Of a stretch of DNA of 64,000 bases, positions 6,905 to 16,357 are shown one piece after another; position 1 is the stretch's first letter; every line of letters starts with the position of its first letter. The notes under the pieces were generated by a model. It made no database searches. It was given only the letters and a program-made list of their open reading frames with translations, and was not told the DNA's origin. The DNA comes from Neolewinella litorea. GTDB taxonomy: Bacteria; Bacteroidota; Bacteroidia; Chitinophagales; Saprospiraceae. Location: NCBI RefSeq assembly GCF_004803465.1, contig NZ_SRSF01000002.1, positions 310,001 to 374,000 on the forward strand, written 5' to 3'. Made by a program: the position numbers and the translations under genes.

Positions 6905-8549
6905 GCACCCGGAGGTCGACCAGGAATCGCGCGTCGTCCACCCGTACCGTTTCGGGGTCAATGCCCCTTCCGAGCGGCTGCCATTCGGCTGTCGTTAGCA
7001 ATCGCACCGGCTCCTCTCCGATGTAGACGCCCACCGGCATCGACAGCCCGGCTACGTCGGCGCGGAGGCGGTATTCCGTCTGCTGCCCGTTGCGGCGCAG
7101 CTCGAGCACCGGCACGGCGGGGTACTTCAGGTACTGATCGAAGAAGGGCTGCAGGTCGCGCTCCGTGAACCGACTGAAGTAGTCGATCACCTGCTGGGTA
7201 TTCACGGTGCTGCGCACGTGATCCTGGTAAAAACTGCGCAGCAACCCGAAGAACAGTGGGTCATCGTTGAGCACTCCCCGCAGGGTATGCAGCATCCACG
7301 CGCCCTTGTAGTAGTGATCGGAGGACGCGAAGTCAGTGAAGTTCACCTCCAACGGGCCCAACATGGGCTCCTCATTGGTGATAAAGCGCCGCTGGCTCTG
7401 CAGGTAGCGGCGGGCGGCCTCCGCCCCGAAGTGGAATTCCACGTACAGGGCCTCCATATAGGTGGTAAAGGATTCGTGCACCCACATCTCGGCGTGGTCG
7501 GCCACGCTCACCGAGTTGCCGAAGTATTCGTGGCCGGCCTCGTGGACGATGATGTAGTCCCAGTCCATATCGCTGGGGATGAGTCCGCCCAGGTAGCCCC
7601 GCATATAGCGGTTGCCGTAGGCGATCCCGCTCTGGTGTTCCATGCCCAGGTAGGGCACCTCGATCAGCGCGAAGCCGTCGTCCCAGAAAGGATACTTGCC
7701 AAAATAGTGCTCGTAAGCCTCCAGCATGGGGTGGACCTCCCGGAACTGCTTGCGGGCCTTTTCCAGGTTGTAGTCCATCACGTAATAGTCCAGCGCCAGC
7801 TCCTCACCGTCAAAGCTGCGGTACACCGTATCGAAGTGTACGTAGTGGCCGATGCCAAGGGATACGTTGTAGTTATTGATGGGATAGCTCACGAACCAGT
7901 CGTAGCGTTTCTTGCCCTCGTCTTCCAGTTCGACCTCCGCACGCAGGTTGCCGTTGCTGGCCACGAAGAGACGGTCGGGAACAGTGACGCTGATGAGCAT
8001 GCTGTCGGGCTCGTCGCTCAGGTGATCCTTGTTCGGCCACCATAGGCTGGCCCCGTCGCCCTCGCAGGCCACGCCTACCCAGTAGCGGTTCTTCTGATCC
8101 AGCGCCCATACGAATCCACCGTCCCAGGGGGCATTCTGGGCCTCAGTGGGGGTTCCACCGTAGTGGATCGTCATGCGGTGGCGGCTACCTATGTCCACCG
8201 GGTGCGGCAGTTCCACGAACACGGCATTGCCCCGCCGCGTGAAGCGCAGGTCAGTCCCGTTCTGCTCGATGCCGTCGATCTGCAGGTTGCGGTAGAGGTC
8301 GAGTTGCAACAGGGGCAGTTCACCGGTAATGGTGTAATCCATCTCCACCCGGCCTTCGATGAGGTGATCTACGGGGGCCACGTCGAGGTGCAGTTCGTAG
8401 TAGGTCACGTCGTAGTTTGTCCGGGCGGGCGTCAGCATCCCCCGCAGGGTATCGGCTTCGGTAAAGTGGCGGTCACTCCAGAAGTCCTGGGCGCGGGCGC
8501 AGGTGCAAAGGAGGATTCCGAAAAGCAGGGTAAGGTGGCAACGCAGCAT
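6885..8549 (-). CDS. M1-family metallopeptidase (aminopeptidase N-like), exported
   Basis: 554 residues. A signal peptide ends near CARAQ. The zinc site is complete: HEAGH at 336-340 with the third ligand in WVHESFTTYMEA (Glu359). The substrate-anchoring GxMEN motif of the family appears as LGMEHQSG (about 301-308). An N-terminal beta domain precedes the catalytic domain, and the protein is shorter than full aminopeptidase N because the large C-terminal helical domain is absent. It probably trims peptides in the periplasm. Monocistronic by spacing: 74 bp after the hydrolase gene on the same strand. Confidence 0.92.
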   Translation of the reverse strand: MLRCHLTLLFGILLCTCARAQDFWSDRHFTEADTLRGMLTPARTNYDVTYYELHLDVAPVDHLIEGRVEMDYTITGELPLLQLDLYRNLQIDGIEQNGTDLRFTRRGNAVFVELPHPVDIGSRHRMTIHYGGTPTEAQNAPWDGGFVWALDQKNRYWVGVACEGDGASLWWPNKDHLSDEPDSMLISVTVPDRLFVASNGNLRAEVELEDEGKKRYDWFVSYPINNYNVSLGIGHYVHFDTVYRSFDGEELALDYYVMDYNLEKARKQFREVHPMLEAYEHYFGKYPFWDDGFALIEVPYLGMEHQSGIAYGNRYMRGYLGGLIPSDMDWDYIIVHEAGHEYFGNSVSVADHAEMWVHESFTTYMEALYVEFHFGAEAARRYLQSQRRFITNEEPMLGPLEVNFTDFASSDHYYKGAWMLHTLRGVLNDDPLFFGLLRSFYQDHVRSTVNTQQVIDYFSRFTERDLQPFFDQYLKYPAVPVLELRRNGQQTEYRLRADVAGLSMPVGVYIGEEPVRLLTTAEWQPLGRGIDPETVRVDDARFLVDLRVLNEPEK

Positions 8550-8623
8550 ACTGCAAATAACGCGCGAAGCGGTGAAATGCTTTTATCGCGGAGGCGATTG
8601 GCGGTGACGAAAACCGGATTTCC

Positions 8624-9406
8624 TCAGGCCGGCGAGGGCTGAGGGGCCGTTACGCGCTGCAGGAAGTTGCCCATGATGCGGTTAAACTCCCGGGGCCGCT
8701 CCATCATTGGCGCGTGGGCGCATTCGTCGATGAAGTGCAGTTCGGAGCCCGCGATCAGTTCCTGAAATTGTTCCCCGACGAAGGGGGGCGTGATCGTGTC
8801 CTGCTTGCCCCACACCAACAGCGTGGGGGCCGTGACGTTGTGCAGCTTGTGGGCCAGGTTGTGGCGTACGGCGGATTTGGCGGTCATCACGATGCGGATG
8901 CCTCGGTTGCGGTCGTTGACGGTGTTGTAGACCTCGTCGACAAGCTCCTGGGTGGAAGTGCTGGGATCAAAAAAGGTGCTTTCCACCTTCTTCTTGATGA
9001 AGTCGTAGTTGCCCCGGGGCGGGAAGCTGTTGCCCATGGCACTTTCGAAAAGCCCGCTGCTGCCCGTCAGGGTGATGGAAGCAATGCGCTCGGGGTGGTC
9101 AATTACATACAGGATGCCGACGTGGCCGCCCAGGCTGTTGCCCATGATGTGTACGGTAGAGAATCCCTTGAAGTCGATAAAATCCGCCAGGTGATCCACC
9201 AGTCCGGCCAGGGAGACCTTGCGCAGCGGCAGGGAAAAAATCGGCAGTGTCGGCACCACCACGTTGAAGCGGCTGCGGAACTCGTCGATCTGCGCACCAA
9301 AATTGCTCAGGCCCCCAAAGAGTCCATGCAACAAAAGGAGGGGTTCGCCGGCGCCACCCGTTTCCAGGTAGTCGAACTTGCCCTCTTTCTTCATCTTCAA
9401 ATCCAT
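8624..9406 (-). CDS. Alpha/beta-fold hydrolase
   Basis: 260 residues starting MDLKMKKEGKFDYLET. Visible landmarks: oxyanion HGLFGG, nucleophile elbow GNSLGGH (Ser about 93), the acid strand LLVWGKQDTITP, and the catalytic His in IDECAHAPMMERP. No signal peptide, so it acts in the cytosol. The sequence resembles the MhpC/2-hydroxymuconate-hydrolase-like group, but the substrate cannot be read from it. It precedes the M1 peptidase on the same strand. Confidence 0.88.
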   Translation of the reverse strand: MDLKMKKEGKFDYLETGGAGEPLLLLHGLFGGLSNFGAQIDEFRSRFNVVVPTLPIFSLPLRKVSLAGLVDHLADFIDFKGFSTVHIMGNSLGGHVGILYVIDHPERIASITLTGSSGLFESAMGNSFPPRGNYDFIKKKVESTFFDPSTSTQELVDEVYNTVNDRNRGIRIVMTAKSAVRHNLAHKLHNVTAPTLLVWGKQDTITPPFVGEQFQELIAGSELHFIDECAHAPMMERPREFNRIMGNFLQRVTAPQPSPA

Positions 9407-9475
9407 GGAGGGGAAATTACAATTTAGACCTCATTATGGGGGATTAACTTCTGAACGGTTTGGCCTTGGTATAGT

Positions 9476-10228
9476 TTGTTTGTACAAAGGCACGCGATCA
9501 TCACTACCCTGACCCTTATTCATTACTCCGGAATCGCCAACCGCATCTGGGCGCTTTCCCAGATGCAACTGGGGCAATCCCGTCTCGCTAAGGTAAGCGG
9601 ATTGTCCTTTTCCCGGCTCATGGGCAGTGGGGGCGGCAATGGATTCAGCCTGCTGCCCAACTTCGGAGTCTTCGCCCTGGTCGGCGAGTGGAAGGACCGA
9701 TCCGCAGCCGACGATTTTTTTGGTCGTAACGAGTGGTATGCCGAAGTAAGCCGGCGGTCGGACCGGCGCATCACCTTTTTCCTCGAGGCTACCATGGCCC
9801 ACGGCGCCTGGGGCGGAGACAACCCATTTACCCCCCACCCGGATCGCTACGACCCGGACGAACCCGTGGCGGTGATCACCCGCGCGACCATCTACCCCTC
9901 GAAGCTGCCCGACTTCTGGCGCTACGTCCCCGCTACCAGTCGCTCGGTGGACGACTACCCGGAGCGGCGATTGAGCGTGGGGATCGGCGAGTATCCGGTA
10001 TTTATGCAGGCCACCTTCAGCGTGTGGACCAGCGGCCGCGCCATGACCGAATTCGCCTACGCGGGCCAGCATCATCGCCGGGTGGTGGCCCTGACCCGCC
10101 GGCGCGGGTGGTACAAGGAGGAGCTGTTCAGTCGCTTCCGCATTCGGGAGATTGTTGGCAAGTGGCCTGACTTTTCACCACCCCCCGGAGTGGTTGTCGG
10201 GCCGCATTTTGTGGCGCAGAAACGTTAA
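9476..10228 (+). CDS. Spheroidene-monooxygenase (CrtA)-like protein
   Basis: 250 residues in the open frame. The block FSRLMGSGGGNGFSLLPNFGVFALVGEW and the later RATIYPSKLPDFWRYVP are characteristic of the CrtA family, heme enzymes that introduce keto groups into carotenoids. No ATG is available before residue 29; TTG at 9476 is the only usual start upstream of the conserved ITTLTLIHY strand, so the start is uncertain. No other carotenoid gene is adjacent, and many family members outside phototrophs have unknown substrates. Confidence 0.78.
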   Translation: MFVQRHAIITTLTLIHYSGIANRIWALSQMQLGQSRLAKVSGLSFSRLMGSGGGNGFSLLPNFGVFALVGEWKDRSAADDFFGRNEWYAEVSRRSDRRITFFLEATMAHGAWGGDNPFTPHPDRYDPDEPVAVITRATIYPSKLPDFWRYVPATSRSVDDYPERRLSVGIGEYPVFMQATFSVWTSGRAMTEFAYAGQHHRRVVALTRRRGWYKEELFSRFRIREIVGKWPDFSPPPGVVVGPHFVAQKR

Positions 10229-10297
10229 AGTGGCGGGGTACCATGTTTCTTTTGGTACCTTAATTTCCGAACGAAACGCCACCGCGGCCCGCCCCCT

Positions 10298-10672
10298 ATG
10301 CCACAGTATTCCTGGAACATTACCGGCCACCAAGGGGAAAGCTACAAACTCGGGCTTTTCCACGGCGACAAGACCCATCACGTGGTGCTCCACTGCAACG
10401 ATCGCGTGGTGCAGATTGACTTCGAGGTACGGGAATCCAAAACCTACTCCGTATTTCTCGATCAGGAGCTCTGCGAGGTGTCCATCGATCACACCGGCGG
10501 CAACCACTACGATTATACCTGTCGCATCAACCACGAGGCCAAGACGCCCCTTAACCAGTGGCGCAAGTCGCACCGCGACAGCCAATCGCGCATGGAGCGC
10601 GTCCGCATGCTCGTGGCCGGCGGCGTGGTGCTCATCGTTTTTGCCTTTCTGCTGAGCAGCTATTTCGGGTGA
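10298..10672 (+). CDS. Hypothetical protein with C-terminal membrane anchor
   Basis: 124 residues. Residues 1-95 form a hydrophilic, beta-rich domain (ITGHQGESYKLGLFHGDKTHHVVLHC, repeated polar/hydrophobic alternation) without a recognised motif. A basic stretch (RKSHRDSQSRMERVR) leads into one C-terminal helix (about 103-121), so it is probably a tail-anchored inner-membrane protein facing the cytosol. No family recognised. It lies between the CrtA-like gene and the Ada-like gene, each about 60-70 bp away. Confidence 0.7.
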   Translation: MPQYSWNITGHQGESYKLGLFHGDKTHHVVLHCNDRVVQIDFEVRESKTYSVFLDQELCEVSIDHTGGNHYDYTCRINHEAKTPLNQWRKSHRDSQSRMERVRMLVAGGVVLIVFAFLLSSYFG

Positions 10673-10731
10673 GGGGGTGAATGCGCAAGGATCGGATTGA
10701 CCGGCCACGGTAGGCACCGCATCTTTACGTC

Positions 10732-11559
10732 ATGTACGATACCGAAACTTACGACCGTATCGCTAGGGCCATTCGCTTCATTCGCGATCGACAGTCCGAG
10801 CAGCCAGACCTGGCCACCGTGGCGGAACACGTTCAACTGAGCAAGTTTCACTTCCAGCGGCTATTCACCACCTGGGCTGGCGTGTCTCCGAAGACCTACC
10901 TGCAGTACCTCACTACCGAGCGCGCTCGCTCGGCGCTGGAGGGCGGAAGCACTACCCTTCAAACCTCGTACGCCAGCGGGCTTTCCGGCAACGCGCGCCT
11001 GCACGAACACTTCGTCAAGGTGCTGGCTTGCACCCCGGGCGAGTACCGTCGGGGCGGGGAGGGACTGAACCTGCGCTATACCTCCTTCCCCACGCCCTTC
11101 GGTACGGCCCTGGCCGCGGAGACCGAGCGGGGCATTTGCAGTTTGTCCTTTTCCGACGGGCCGGCGGATCCCCACAAGTTGCGCGAGGCATTCCCTCGTG
11201 CCACCCTGATTGAGGGTATCGGGGAACAGACCGCCGCGGTCAAGACTTACTTCACCAGCTGGGAGCGTCCCGCGCGACCGATCGGGCTTGATCTGCGCGG
11301 CACGCCCTTTCAACTTCAGGTGTGGCGCGCCCTGCTGGCCATCCCGCCCGGAAAGCTTCTTACCTACGCAGAGATGGCGACGGCCGTCGGCAAACCCTCC
11401 GCCAGTCGGGCGGTGGGCTCCGCCATCGGCAAGAACTCCGTGGCCTACCTGATCCCCTGCCACCGGGTGATCCGCAGCGACGGCGGCCTGGGCGGCTACC
11501 GCTGGGGCTCCGACCGCAAACAGGTTATCAACGACTGGGAAAAATTGCGCGGCCTGTAG
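10732..11559 (+). CDS. Ada-type AraC regulator / O6-methylguanine-DNA methyltransferase
   Basis: 275 residues. Residues 1-105 are an AraC-type helix-turn-helix pair (LSKFHFQRLFTTWAGVSPKTYLQYL). Residues 118-275 are a methyltransferase domain with the acceptor Cys243 in IPCHRVIRSDG and the upstream GTPFQLQVWRALLAIPPGK block. The N-terminal zinc domain of E. coli Ada, which repairs phosphotriesters and triggers activation, is absent. The protein therefore repairs O6-alkylguanine but cannot be switched in the classic way. It is followed directly by the repeat block at 11560. Confidence 0.93.
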   Translation: MYDTETYDRIARAIRFIRDRQSEQPDLATVAEHVQLSKFHFQRLFTTWAGVSPKTYLQYLTTERARSALEGGSTTLQTSYASGLSGNARLHEHFVKVLACTPGEYRRGGEGLNLRYTSFPTPFGTALAAETERGICSLSFSDGPADPHKLREAFPRATLIEGIGEQTAAVKTYFTSWERPARPIGLDLRGTPFQLQVWRALLAIPPGKLLTYAEMATAVGKPSASRAVGSAIGKNSVAYLIPCHRVIRSDGGLGGYRWGSDRKQVINDWEKLRGL

Positions 11560-12098
11560 CGATGGCTTGAGCCGTCAGGCTGCCCACTTATGTAGCGATG
11601 GCTTCAACCGTCAAGCTGCTACAAAACCGGTAACGCCGAAAGTCAATCGGGCTGGAAAGCCCTCAACCCGTTTGGTAGCGATGGCTTCAGCCGTCAAGCT
11701 GCTACAAAAACCGGTAACGCAGAAGGTCAATCGGGCTGGAAAGCCCTCAACCCGCTTGTGTAGCGATGGCTTCAGCCGTCAAGCTGCAAAAAATAACAGC
11801 TATCACAAGCAGCAGGCCGGCTCAAGCCGGCGCTACGGTGCAGGGCCTGTGCGGCAGGTAGCGACGGCTTGGGCCGTCAGGCTGCCCACTTATGTAGCGA
11901 TGGCTTCAGCCGTTAAGCTGCTACAAAAACCGGTAACGCAGAAGGTCAATCGGGCTGGAAAGCCCTCAACCCGCTTGTGTAGCGATGGCTTCAGCCGTCA
12001 AGCTGCAAAAAATAACAGCTATCACAAGCAGCAGGCCGGCTCAAGCCGACGCTACGGTGCAGGAGCAGCGGGCCGGCTCAGGGCGACGCTACACGGTG
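11560..12098. repeat. Intergenic hairpin-repeat block with a 170-bp direct duplication
   Basis: No gene is supported here. The block mixes three short palindrome types: GATGGCTTCAGCCGTC (starts near 11563, 11598, 11680, 11766, 11864, 11899, 11985), GGGCTGGAAAGCCC (three copies) and CGGCTCAAGCCG (two clear copies plus one decayed). A larger unit is duplicated almost perfectly: 11675-11844 and 11894-12063, 170 bp each with two differences by eye. The 210-codon frame across it is a by-product of the repeats. Confidence 0.85.
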
Positions 12099-13265
12099 CT
12101 ACGCCGGCACCACGCGCACAATGCCTGTACCTTCCACGCTGGCGTAGATGTATCCGTCGGGGCCCATACGGACGTCGCGAACCCGGCCGATATTTTTGAT
12201 GAGTTCCTGCTCTCCGGTGACGGCATCGCCGTCGAGGTGAACCAACTTGATGTAGCTGAACTTGAGGCTGCCGACCAGCAGGTCGCCTTCCCATCCTGGG
12301 TAGCGGTCGCCGGTTACGAAGGCCATGCCGCTGGGCGCGATGCTGGGCACCCAGTAGTGGAAGGGTTGCTCCATACCGGCCTTGCCTACCTCCTGCGTGA
12401 TCTGGGTACCGTCGTAGTTGATACCATAGGTAATCACCGGCCAGCCGTAATTTTTACCGGCCTCAATGATGTTGACCTCGTCGCCGCCCCGTGGACCGTG
12501 CTCGTGCTCCCAGATCTGTCCTGTGGTGGGATGCACGGCCAAGCCCTGCAGGTTGCGGTGCCCAAGTGAGTAGGTGGCCTCCTTGGCATTGGGAGCGCCT
12601 ACGAAGGGGTTATCGGATGGGATGCTGCCGTCGGCAGCAATGCGGTACACCTTGCCCCCATCGCGGGTACTGTCCTGGGGGTTTTCGTCGCGGTTGCCGC
12701 GATCGCCAATGGTGAAGTAGAGGTATCCGTCTTCCGGTCCCCAGACCATCCGGCTGCCGTAGTGCTGACCCTTATCGGTGGCCGGGCCACCGTCGTATAG
12801 GGAGGTGAAATTTTCAAGTCGGGTACCGTCTTCACTGAGGGTACCACGTCCCACGGAAGTGAAGCCCTTCTCCCCACCATCTTCCGAGCGGCTGTAGCTG
12901 AGGTAAACGTAACGGTTGGTCGCGAAGTCCTGGTCGAGCAAGACATCGAGCAATCCGCCCTGACCGGCATCCCGAACCTCGGGCACCCCGCTGACCTCCG
13001 TAGCGGAATCGCCCTGCACGTGCAAGAGGCGGCCGTCCTTTACGGTAGCCACCATGTTGCCGTCGGGCAGCCAGGTGAAGCCCCAGATGATGTCCTCGAA
13101 GTTGAATACCGTCTCGGCTTCCACACCGGCGGCCGTCAGCATCATGGTGGGTTCGCCGTCGGCCGCGCGGTTGGGGCCTTCGGTGGTGCTTTCTTCGGTA
13201 GTGGTGGAGGCGGGGTCGCAGGCCACGAAGAGGGAGATTAGAATCGGCAGGAAGAGGTAGCGCAT
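12099..13265 (-). CDS. PQQ-dependent sugar dehydrogenase (GSDH family) lipoprotein
   Basis: 388 residues. Lipobox ISLFVAC (Cys16) followed by a Thr/Ser/Glu linker. The body is the six-bladed propeller of soluble aldose dehydrogenases: FEDIIWGFTWLPDGNMVATVKDG, GQGGLLDVLLDQDF, YGSRMVWGPEDGYLYFTIGDRGN, HRNLQGLAVHPTTGQIWEHEHGPRGGDEVN, and YNW-like calcium/PQQ blades. It would oxidise sugars at the cell surface and feed electrons to the respiratory chain. It is the gene after the M16 peptidase on the same strand, but a strong hairpin separates them. Confidence 0.92.
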   Translation of the reverse strand: MRYLFLPILISLFVACDPASTTTEESTTEGPNRAADGEPTMMLTAAGVEAETVFNFEDIIWGFTWLPDGNMVATVKDGRLLHVQGDSATEVSGVPEVRDAGQGGLLDVLLDQDFATNRYVYLSYSRSEDGGEKGFTSVGRGTLSEDGTRLENFTSLYDGGPATDKGQHYGSRMVWGPEDGYLYFTIGDRGNRDENPQDSTRDGGKVYRIAADGSIPSDNPFVGAPNAKEATYSLGHRNLQGLAVHPTTGQIWEHEHGPRGGDEVNIIEAGKNYGWPVITYGINYDGTQITQEVGKAGMEQPFHYWVPSIAPSGMAFVTGDRYPGWEGDLLVGSLKFSYIKLVHLDGDAVTGEQELIKNIGRVRDVRMGPDGYIYASVEGTGIVRVVPA

Positions 13266-13288
13266 GGGGGTAATTGACTATAAGTAAA

Positions 13289-13325
13289 GCGGGGCCGCCG
13301 GCGCACTTTGCACCCGCGGCCCCGC
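13289..13325 (-). terminator. Hairpin terminator after the M16 peptidase gene
   Basis: A perfect 10-bp stem (GCGGGGCCGC at 13289-13298, GCGGCCCCGC at 13316-13325) with a 17-base loop, followed on the minus strand by TTTACTT. Its right arm and loop contain the dispersed GC-rich element. Confidence 0.6.
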
Positions 13326-13327
13326 CC
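13310..13327 (-). repeat. Dispersed GC-rich element, copy in M16 terminator
   Basis: Minus-strand GGGCGGGGCCGCGGGTGC, matching the flippase copy at 4081-4100 over its length. It forms half of the hairpin at 13289-13325. Confidence 0.5.
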
Positions 13328-13354
13328 TAAGTAACGCATGTTTGCGAAAAAGGG

Positions 13355-16111
13355 TTACGGTTTGATGTCTCCTTCCGTTTTGGCGAAATCGCCGGCGCGG
13401 AGCAGCACCATCTTGTCGACGTCGATGTACTTGCTGATGGCGGCGTTGATCTGCTCGGGGGTGAGCGACATCATCTGTTCCTCCAGCTGCTTGTCCCACT
13501 GCATGGTGCGGTCGAGGTAAGCGTTGTTGGTCAGGGTACCCGCCATACTACGATCCTGGGCCCGACTGACGGCCGCGTTCTGTTTCCAGCCGCTTTTGGC
13601 CGCGGCCAGCTCCTCGGCGGTGAAGCCTTCGGAACGCGCCCGGTCGATCTCTTCTCGGAAAGCTTTCTCGAGGGCCTCGCGGTTTTCGGGATTGTAGATC
13701 GCGTACGACATGAAGGTTCCGTTCTCGTCGATGGCGCTGGCGGCAAACTGGCTGCCTACACCGTAACTGAGGCCGTCCTGCTGCCGGATGCGGGTAGCCA
13801 GGCGACTGTTCAGGAAGCCTCCGCCGAGCATGTAGTTACCCATTACGAGGGCCGGATAATCGGGGTGGGCATCGCTGATGGGCATGGTCTGTACCGCCAC
13901 GAACCAGGCGTTTGCCTTATCGGGCGTCTCGATTTTCACGGCTTCGGGCTTCACCTCCTGGTAGGGCCGGGCAATGCGTTCGAACTCAACGGGGCTCTCC
14001 CAGTCGCCAAAATTGCGGACCAGCGACTCCTTCACGGCTTCAACTTCCATGTCACCGCTGGCGGCGAAAATGGTGTTGCTGCCGCCGTACACCTCTTCGT
14101 AGTAGGCCTTGACGTCCTCCAGTTTGAGGTTTTTCAATGCCTCGATCTGCTCGTCGAAGGTAGGGACGTAATTCGGGTGACCCTTGGGGTAGTTCCTGGT
14201 GCGCCGCTGCATCTCGTTGAAAACGATGGCCTGGGGATCGCTGCGGCGTTCCTCGATCGAGGCCAGTTGTTCCTTGACCATTTTGTCAAACTCCTCCTGG
14301 GGGAAAGTGGGGTTGCGCATGATCTCACCCAGCAGGTCGATCACGGCGGGCAGCTTCTCGTTTTCGGTTTCGATGTAGGCGATGGCCATGCTTTCGTCGC
14401 CCGAGAGGTTAACGCGCGCCTTGAGTTCATCCAGTTTGTCCTGTATCTCCTGGCGGGTATACTGCTCCGATCCCATCATCAGCATCTGGCCGATCTTGCC
14501 GGCGGCGAAGGTGCGGTTAGTAGCGACTTCGAGGTTGCCGAGGTCGAAGCGCAACTGTGCATTCACGCTGTTGCCGCGGGTTTCCTTCGGCAGCAGCATG
14601 TATTCGATATTGTTGTTGTCACCCAGCGTGCCGGTGACGGTGCGGCTGTCGATGTTCTCATAGGAAGGGTCAAACTCCTCCCCTTCAGCGATGGCCTCAC
14701 GGCCTTCGTAGCCTTTGGTGATGGCTTCCAGGTCATTCACTTCGGGAATTGAGGCACGGTCGGGCTGCGCTACAGGGTAGAACCGACCGATAGTGCGGTT
14801 TTGCGGCTTGAAGTACTGTTGGGCGACGCGGATCACGTCGGCCTGGGTCACCTGCTCAACGCGGTCGCGGTAGATGTAGCCGAGTCGCCAGTCGCCCTGG
14901 GCGATGTAGGCGCTCATCAGCAGTCCTACGCGGTTGGCGTCGCGCTGGTTGAGCTCAAAGTTTTTCAAGATCCCGTCTTTGGCGCGCTTGACCTGCTCCT
15001 CGCTGGGGGGATTTTGGGCGAGGCTATCCAGGGTATTCTTGAGTTTGGTTTCCACTTCCATCAGGTCGTTCTCCTTCAGCACGTTGGCGTTGAAGAAAGC
15101 GTATCCCGGCTCGGCGAGGGCCGGCGCGAAACCCCAAAGGCTGCTGGCATTGCCGTTTTCTACGAGGGCCTGGTAGAGGAGTCCGCTGGGCTCGTCGACC
15201 AGGGTATTCATCAGCACGGAAAGGGCGGCGAAATCGGGATGAGGGCCGGCCGGAATGTGGTAGGCGGCCTGTACTACCTGTACGTCGCCTACTCGTTTGA
15301 GTTCGACGAAGCGCTCACCATCCTGTATGGGCTCACGGGTATAGGTGGGATAGAGTTGCCGTTCGGGCTTGGGAATACTGCCGAACTTCTCCTGGATGAG
15401 TTCCAGGGCGCGGGCGGGTTCGAATTTACCGGCCACCACTAGCACGGCATTGTCGGGCTGGTAATACTTGCGGTAGAAGCCCTGGAGCCGCTCGATAGGA
15501 ACGTTTTCCAGGTCGGCCTTCGAGCCGATGGTCGACTTGCCGTAGTTGTGCCAGAGGTAGGCGGTACTCAGCACGCGTTCCATCAGGACGCCGCCGGGAT
15601 CGTTCTCCCCGCTTTCGAATTCATTCCGCACGACGGTCATTTCACTCTCCAGGTCCTTCTTGGCAATGAAGGAGTTGACCATGCGGTCGGCCTCCATATC
15701 CAGGGCCCACTCGAGGTTCTCGTCGCTGGCGGAGAACGTTTCAAAGTAGTTCGTGCGGTCGTACCAGGTGGTACCGTTGGGCCGGGCGCCGTGCTCGGTA
15801 AGTTCCTGGGGAATATTCGGGTGGTCGGGCGTTCCCTTGAATACCAGGTGTTCCAGGAGGTGGGCCATGCCGGTTTCACCGTAGGCTTCGTGGCGCGACC
15901 CGACCTTATAGGTAACGTTTACGGTAGTGGTGGGTACCGATTGGTCGGGGAAAAGCAGCACCGTTAACCCGTTGTCGAGCCGGTACTCGGTGACGCCTTC
16001 TACGGAGGTGATTTTTTCGGGGCCGTCGTAGGATTGGGCCAGCAGCTCCCCGGGGAGGGAAAGGAGCAGCGCACAGCAAAGGGTTAGGAAGGAAAGGCCT
16101 GGGTACTGCAT
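13355..16111 (-). CDS. M16-family zinc peptidase, two-domain, exported
   Basis: 918 residues. A signal peptide ends at about residue 26 (LLAQ). The first half has the inverted zinc motif HLLEH (84-88) in GMAHLLEHLVFKGT; the second half is the inactive M16C-type partner with the RxxxGLSYG block. Two fused halves make the clam-shell chamber of this family, degrading peptides in the periplasm. The stop is followed by a hairpin terminator. The length agrees with full-length bacterial M16 proteins. Confidence 0.93.
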   Translation of the reverse strand: MQYPGLSFLTLCCALLLSLPGELLAQSYDGPEKITSVEGVTEYRLDNGLTVLLFPDQSVPTTTVNVTYKVGSRHEAYGETGMAHLLEHLVFKGTPDHPNIPQELTEHGARPNGTTWYDRTNYFETFSASDENLEWALDMEADRMVNSFIAKKDLESEMTVVRNEFESGENDPGGVLMERVLSTAYLWHNYGKSTIGSKADLENVPIERLQGFYRKYYQPDNAVLVVAGKFEPARALELIQEKFGSIPKPERQLYPTYTREPIQDGERFVELKRVGDVQVVQAAYHIPAGPHPDFAALSVLMNTLVDEPSGLLYQALVENGNASSLWGFAPALAEPGYAFFNANVLKENDLMEVETKLKNTLDSLAQNPPSEEQVKRAKDGILKNFELNQRDANRVGLLMSAYIAQGDWRLGYIYRDRVEQVTQADVIRVAQQYFKPQNRTIGRFYPVAQPDRASIPEVNDLEAITKGYEGREAIAEGEEFDPSYENIDSRTVTGTLGDNNNIEYMLLPKETRGNSVNAQLRFDLGNLEVATNRTFAAGKIGQMLMMGSEQYTRQEIQDKLDELKARVNLSGDESMAIAYIETENEKLPAVIDLLGEIMRNPTFPQEEFDKMVKEQLASIEERRSDPQAIVFNEMQRRTRNYPKGHPNYVPTFDEQIEALKNLKLEDVKAYYEEVYGGSNTIFAASGDMEVEAVKESLVRNFGDWESPVEFERIARPYQEVKPEAVKIETPDKANAWFVAVQTMPISDAHPDYPALVMGNYMLGGGFLNSRLATRIRQQDGLSYGVGSQFAASAIDENGTFMSYAIYNPENREALEKAFREEIDRARSEGFTAEELAAAKSGWKQNAAVSRAQDRSMAGTLTNNAYLDRTMQWDKQLEEQMMSLTPEQINAAISKYIDVDKMVLLRAGDFAKTEGDIKP

Positions 16112-16357
16112 ATATAAATTGGTGTTAGGGGCACAAGAAGTCGATAAAAGTACGGGCTTTCACCGCATTATAGACCAACCGGGGCAGAATGTATACCAAC
16201 GGTCCCGCCTCGGTTCAGGCTGCCAGCGCAGCAACCCCACCCCTCGCTCCGGAAAATAGTGACCTTCCTCGCAAGCCGCGAGGCAGGCGGCGCGGGTTGC
16301 CCGCCCGGCCCGGATGCATTAAATTGAACTGCCATTCCGCGGAACCACCCACCCAGC

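Noticed and set aside
11567-12199. 210-codon plus-strand frame over the repeat block
   Set aside because: It is created by the 170-bp duplication and runs into the 3' end of the PQQ dehydrogenase gene in antisense. Its composition is repetitive and no domain is visible.
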